Shown here: piece by piece, positions 61,626 through 64,000 of the stretch | Layout: every line of letters starts with the position of its first letter | How positions within the stretch are numbered: position 1 is the stretch's first letter | Notes under the pieces: model-generated | Databases searched by the model: none | The model's input: the letters and a program-made list of their open reading frames with translations, nothing else | Told to the model about the DNA's origin: nothing | Position numbers and translations under genes: made by a program | Assembly (NCBI GenBank): GCA_944376605.1 | Contig: CALWDE010000003.1 | Span: 62,001-126,000, forward strand | Source: an uncultured Bacilli bacterium | GTDB lineage: Bacteria > Bacillota_I > Bacilli_A > RFN20 > CAG-826 | Direction: 5' to 3' | DNA: 64,000 nt

Positions 61626-62966
61626 ATGGCAAGCAAAAAGAAAAACACTGAAACCAAAGAACAAAAAGTCTTACGAAAAGCAGTGCAGGCTGCTTTAGCG
61701 GAAGAAGGACTTGAGGAAGGAAATGAAGTAACTTCTCTTACAAAAATTAAAGAGAACCTTTTAAAGAAGGGAAAAGAACAAGGATATCTTCTTCAAGATG
61801 AAGTCATGGACGCTTTCCATCAATATGATTTAGGAGAAGAAGACGTCGATGATTTAATGGACTACTTCCACGAAAATGGAGTAGAGCTGCGCGGTGAAGA
61901 CGATGACTTTGCCGAGGAAGAGGTCGAAGATTTAGAGCCAGACGGAATGAGCGAAGACCAACTTCGCGCGGATGAGGCGGCAGCATTAGAAGACGAAATT
62001 GACGCGGAAGCAGAAAACGATTCTGCCAAAGATGTAGACGAAGCGAATTTAGATGATTTTGGTAGATATCAATCGGGCGAGGTAAAAATTAACGATTCCG
62101 TCCGTATGTATTTAAAAGAAATCGGAAAATACAATCTTTTAAAGCCAGCAGAAGAAACCGCTCTTGCGCAAAAGGTTGCTGCAGGAGATAAAGAAGCAAA
62201 AGATCAGCTCATTCAGGCTAATTTACGTCTTGTGATTTCCATTGCCAAACATTATCAAAATCGCTGCAAAGCGATGCACTTACTTGATTTAATTCAAGAA
62301 GGTAATTTAGGCTTAATGAAAGCGGTAGAGAAATTCGATTGGCAAAAGGGTTTTAAATTCTCTACTTATGCAACTTGGTGGATTCGCCAGGCGATTACTA
62401 GAGCAATTGCTGACCAAGAGAGAACAATCCGTATTCCTGTGCACATGGTGGAAACCATTAACAAGATGACACGTGTCCAGCGACAACTGATTCAGGAACT
62501 TGGACGTGAGCCTTCTCCAGAAGAGATTTCTGCTAAGCTCGATGGAGCTTTATCGCCAGAAAAGATTCGGGAAATTCAAAGAATTGCTATGGATCCCATG
62601 TCTCTTGATGATCCGATGGGAGAAGAAGGCGATAGCCACCGTGGAGACTTTATTGAAGATAAAGAAGACCAAAGTCCAGAAGAGTACACCACAAAAGCCC
62701 TCTTAAGAGAACGTCTTTATGAAATTATGCAGGATTTAACCGACCGTGAACAAAAAGTACTCATTTTACGTTATGGTCTTAATGATAATCGTCCAAGAAC
62801 GTTAGAAGAGGTTGGTAAAGAATTTAACGTTACGCGTGAAAGAATTCGACAAATTGAAGCAAAAGCAATTAAAAAGCTTCGTCATCCAACACGTGCTAAG
62901 CAACTTGGTGATTATAAAGACACCATCTTTACTTCTGGCCCAGAGCCAACCAAAAAATCGGATTAA
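61626..62966 (+). CDS. rpoD: RNA polymerase primary sigma factor
   Basis: Housekeeping sigma-70, 446 residues. Region 1.1-like acidic N-terminus (about 1-145), region 1.2/2 with [26 protein letters not shown] and [13 protein letters not shown] (-10 recognition), region 3, and region 4 with [30 protein letters not shown] as two motifs (-35 recognition). Start 61626 (MASKKKNTE) has AGAGGGA as SD; the frame to 61569 overlaps dnaG. Confidence 0.97.
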   Translation: MASKKKNTETKEQKVLRKAVQAALAEEGLEEGNEVTSLTKIKENLLKKGKEQGYLLQDEVMDAFHQYDLGEEDVDDLMDYFHENGVELRGEDDDFAEEEVEDLEPDGMSEDQLRADEAAALEDEIDAEAENDSAKDVDEANLDDFGRYQSGEVKINDSVRMYLKEIGKYNLLKPAEETALAQKVAAGDKEAKDQLIQANLRLVISIAKHYQNRCKAMHLLDLIQEGNLGLMKAVEKFDWQKGFKFSTYATWWIRQAITRAIADQERTIRIPVHMVETINKMTRVQRQLIQELGREPSPEEISAKLDGALSPEKIREIQRIAMDPMSLDDPMGEEGDSHRGDFIEDKEDQSPEEYTTKALLRERLYEIMQDLTDREQKVLILRYGLNDNRPRTLEEVGKEFNVTRERIRQIEAKAIKKLRHPTRAKQLGDYKDTIFTSGPEPTKKSD

Positions 62967-62990
62967 AGGAGGCGCAAGCCTTCTTTTTCT
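62966..62990 (+). terminator. Terminator after rpoD with GCAA tetraloop
   Basis: AAGGAGGC and GCCTTCTT pair over 8 bp (one G-U) around GCAA, followed by a T/C-rich tail. Confidence 0.75.
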
Positions 62991-63001
62991 CTTTTCTCAT
63001 T

Positions 63002-63697
63002 ATGTTATCTTTCCGTTTACAAGCTTTAGTTGATTTATATCCTTCTTCTGCGCCAACTTTTGCGGATATTGGTAGCGATCACGCTTATTTGCCGCTGGCC
63101 TTATTCCGTGAGAAAAAAGCAGAACGGGGTTTTTGCGTGGAAAATAAGCTTGGACCTTATCAAAGGAGTAAAAAAGCGATTGAAGAATCTATTTATTCTT
63201 CTTGTTGCACGCTTTATTTCGGTGATGGATTAAAACCCCTTCAAGAAAAAGTAGATGTTTTGATTTTAGCGGGGATGGGTGGGAAGTTAATCCGTTCGAT
63301 ATTAGAAAAAGAAAAGGAGAAACTCTTGCAAATTCCCTATCTTTTACTCGATATTCACGGGGAGGAGGCTGCTTTATTTCCCTTTTTAGGAGAAATGTGC
63401 TTTTTTCCCAAAGAAGAAAAGGCTCTTTATGAAAGAGGGATTTACTATCATCCACTTCTATTAGAAAAAGGAAGTTCTCCTTACCAATATTCGGAAGAAG
63501 ATATTCTTTTTAATCCTTTAAACCGGTTTCAAAAAGAAGAAGCATGGAAATTGATGATGAAGAAAAAAATATCTTCGCTTACGCATTTATTAGAAGGTGA
63601 TTTACCAAGCCCTATCAAAGAAAAATATAAAAACGAAAAAAAGAAATGGGAGGCGGCAATTGATGAAAACGAGAGCTTTGTTACGAAAACTCGCTAA
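63002..63697 (+). CDS. trmK: tRNA (adenine22-N1)-methyltransferase TrmK
   Basis: SAM-dependent enzyme modifying A22 of tRNAs. Starts LSFRLQALVDLYP then FADIGSDHAYLPLAL (SAM-binding motif with the TrmK-typical SDHAYLP), and LILAGMGGKLI in the position of motif IV. 231 residues. No SD is seen. The rpoD-trmK-nif3 order matches Bacillus (sigA-cccA-yqfN-yqfO). It overlaps the next gene by 35 bases. Confidence 0.92.
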   Translation: MLSFRLQALVDLYPSSAPTFADIGSDHAYLPLALFREKKAERGFCVENKLGPYQRSKKAIEESIYSSCCTLYFGDGLKPLQEKVDVLILAGMGGKLIRSILEKEKEKLLQIPYLLLDIHGEEAALFPFLGEMCFFPKEEKALYERGIYYHPLLLEKGSSPYQYSEEDILFNPLNRFQKEEAWKLMMKKKISSLTHLLEGDLPSPIKEKYKNEKKKWEAAIDENESFVTKTR

Positions 63698-64000
63698 TTA
63701 CTACCCTCAGCGTCTTTGGGAAAGTTGGGATTATGGGGGATTTATGGCAGGGAAAGGCAAAGAGGAAGTGAAGCGAATTTTCCTTTGTCTTGATCTAGAT
63801 GAAATCTCTTTTCAAGAGGCTAAAAAATATTCTCCTGATATTATTTTGACGCATCACCCTTTCTTTTTTGGCCCGAAAAGAAAAATCTTAAAAGAAGATC
63901 CTCTCAAAGCAAAACTGAATGCAGAAATTGAAGCCTCTTCTATTGCTGTTTACTCCTATCACACTAATTTTGATGCTTCCCCATACGGGATGAATGAAAT
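63663..64000 (+). CDS. Nif3-like dinuclear metal-binding protein, 3' end cut by the window
   Basis: NIF3/YqfO family start: LLRKLANYYPQRLWESWD, then the metal motif ILTHHPFFFG (two His) and YSYHTNFD (His and Asp ligands). The frame is open to position 64000, so the C-terminal part is outside. ATG at 63663 has GGGAGGC seven to eight bases upstream, inside trmK. Family function is uncertain; GTP cyclohydrolase I type 2 annotations are common but weakly supported. Confidence 0.88.
   Translation, partial: MKTRALLRKLANYYPQRLWESWDYGGFMAGKGKEEVKRIFLCLDLDEISFQEAKKYSPDIILTHHPFFFGPKRKILKEDPLKAKLNAEIEASSIAVYSYHTNFDASPYGMNE

Noticed and set aside
61229-61657. 142-codon minus-strand ORF across the end of dnaG
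   Set aside because: Antisense shadow of dnaG/rpoD with Phe/Leu-rich nonsense sequence and no SD.
1-64000. Mycoplasma-type code with TGA as Trp
   Set aside because: Trp is encoded by TGG throughout and TGA ends lepA, rsmE, alaS and others.

Overview
The window looks like part of the chromosome of a low-to-moderate GC, Gram-positive-type bacterium of the Bacilli/Erysipelotrichia/Mollicutes-like radiation, probably a host-associated anaerobe. Reasons: AAGGAGG Shine-Dalgarno (SD) sites, TTGACA/TATAAT promoters, a T-box before alaS, HrcA/CIRCE control of dnaK, single-chain GlyRS, and the gene order comEA-comEC-holA-rpsT-lepA-hemW-hrcA-grpE-dnaK-dnaJ-rsmE-mtaB-rpsU-ybeY-cdd-era-recO-glyS-dnaG-rpoD-trmK-nif3, which is the familiar Firmicutes cluster. 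TGA acts as stop and Trp is TGG, so the Mycoplasma code is not used. No rRNA, tRNA, IS element, phage gene or CRISPR array was seen, and no gene-free stretch exceeds 300 bases.

Layout. 1-7.2 kb: end of a pullulanase, a small OB-fold-like protein, plsC, rsmF (minus), then deoA-dtd-mnmA. 7.25-12.1 kb: three consecutive exported proteins with Ser-rich linkers (a ComEC-type metallo-beta-lactamase domain, an endonuclease I family DNase and a barnase-like RNase lipoprotein), followed by a cytoplasmic GH32 enzyme. 12.2-16.2 kb: T-box, alaS, ruvX, yrzB-like, greA. 16.3-40.5 kb: the conserved cluster with lineage-specific insertions: an acyl ligase-ACP fusion and a nuclease-helicase fusion before lepA, a pseudo-Fic protein before hemW, and guaD plus a TM2 protein between dnaJ and rsmE. 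40.5-54.2 kb: rpmF, deoC, two glycosyltransferases and a LacI-type xylose operon (TIM-barrel isomerase, Gfo/Idh/MocA dehydrogenase, three-part ribose-type ABC importer, xylA, xylB), placed between mtaB and rpsU. 54.2-64 kb: rpsU, a C39-peptidase/6-TM protein without ATPase, then ybeY to nif3, the last gene cut by the window end.

How it fits together. The secreted nucleases, ComEA/ComEC, Pdp, DeoC, Cdd and GuaD suggest a cell that digests external nucleic acid and salvages nucleosides, bases and deoxyribose. The xylose operon feeds the pentose phosphate pathway. The heat-shock operon carries two CIRCE-like operators around its promoter.

The most striking sequence-level signal is a recurring -10 box followed by exactly 7 nt and then ATG, with no SD (plsC, rsmF, holA, lepA, the pseudo-Fic gene, ybeY). 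It points to frequent leaderless mRNAs. Other points for follow-up are the barnase/DNase/MBL secretion locus, an ABC permease fused to a ~200-residue coiled coil, the C39 half-transporter, the pseudo-Fic winged-helix protein and a T-box that may control translation rather than termination. All family calls are by eye from motifs; no database search was run.
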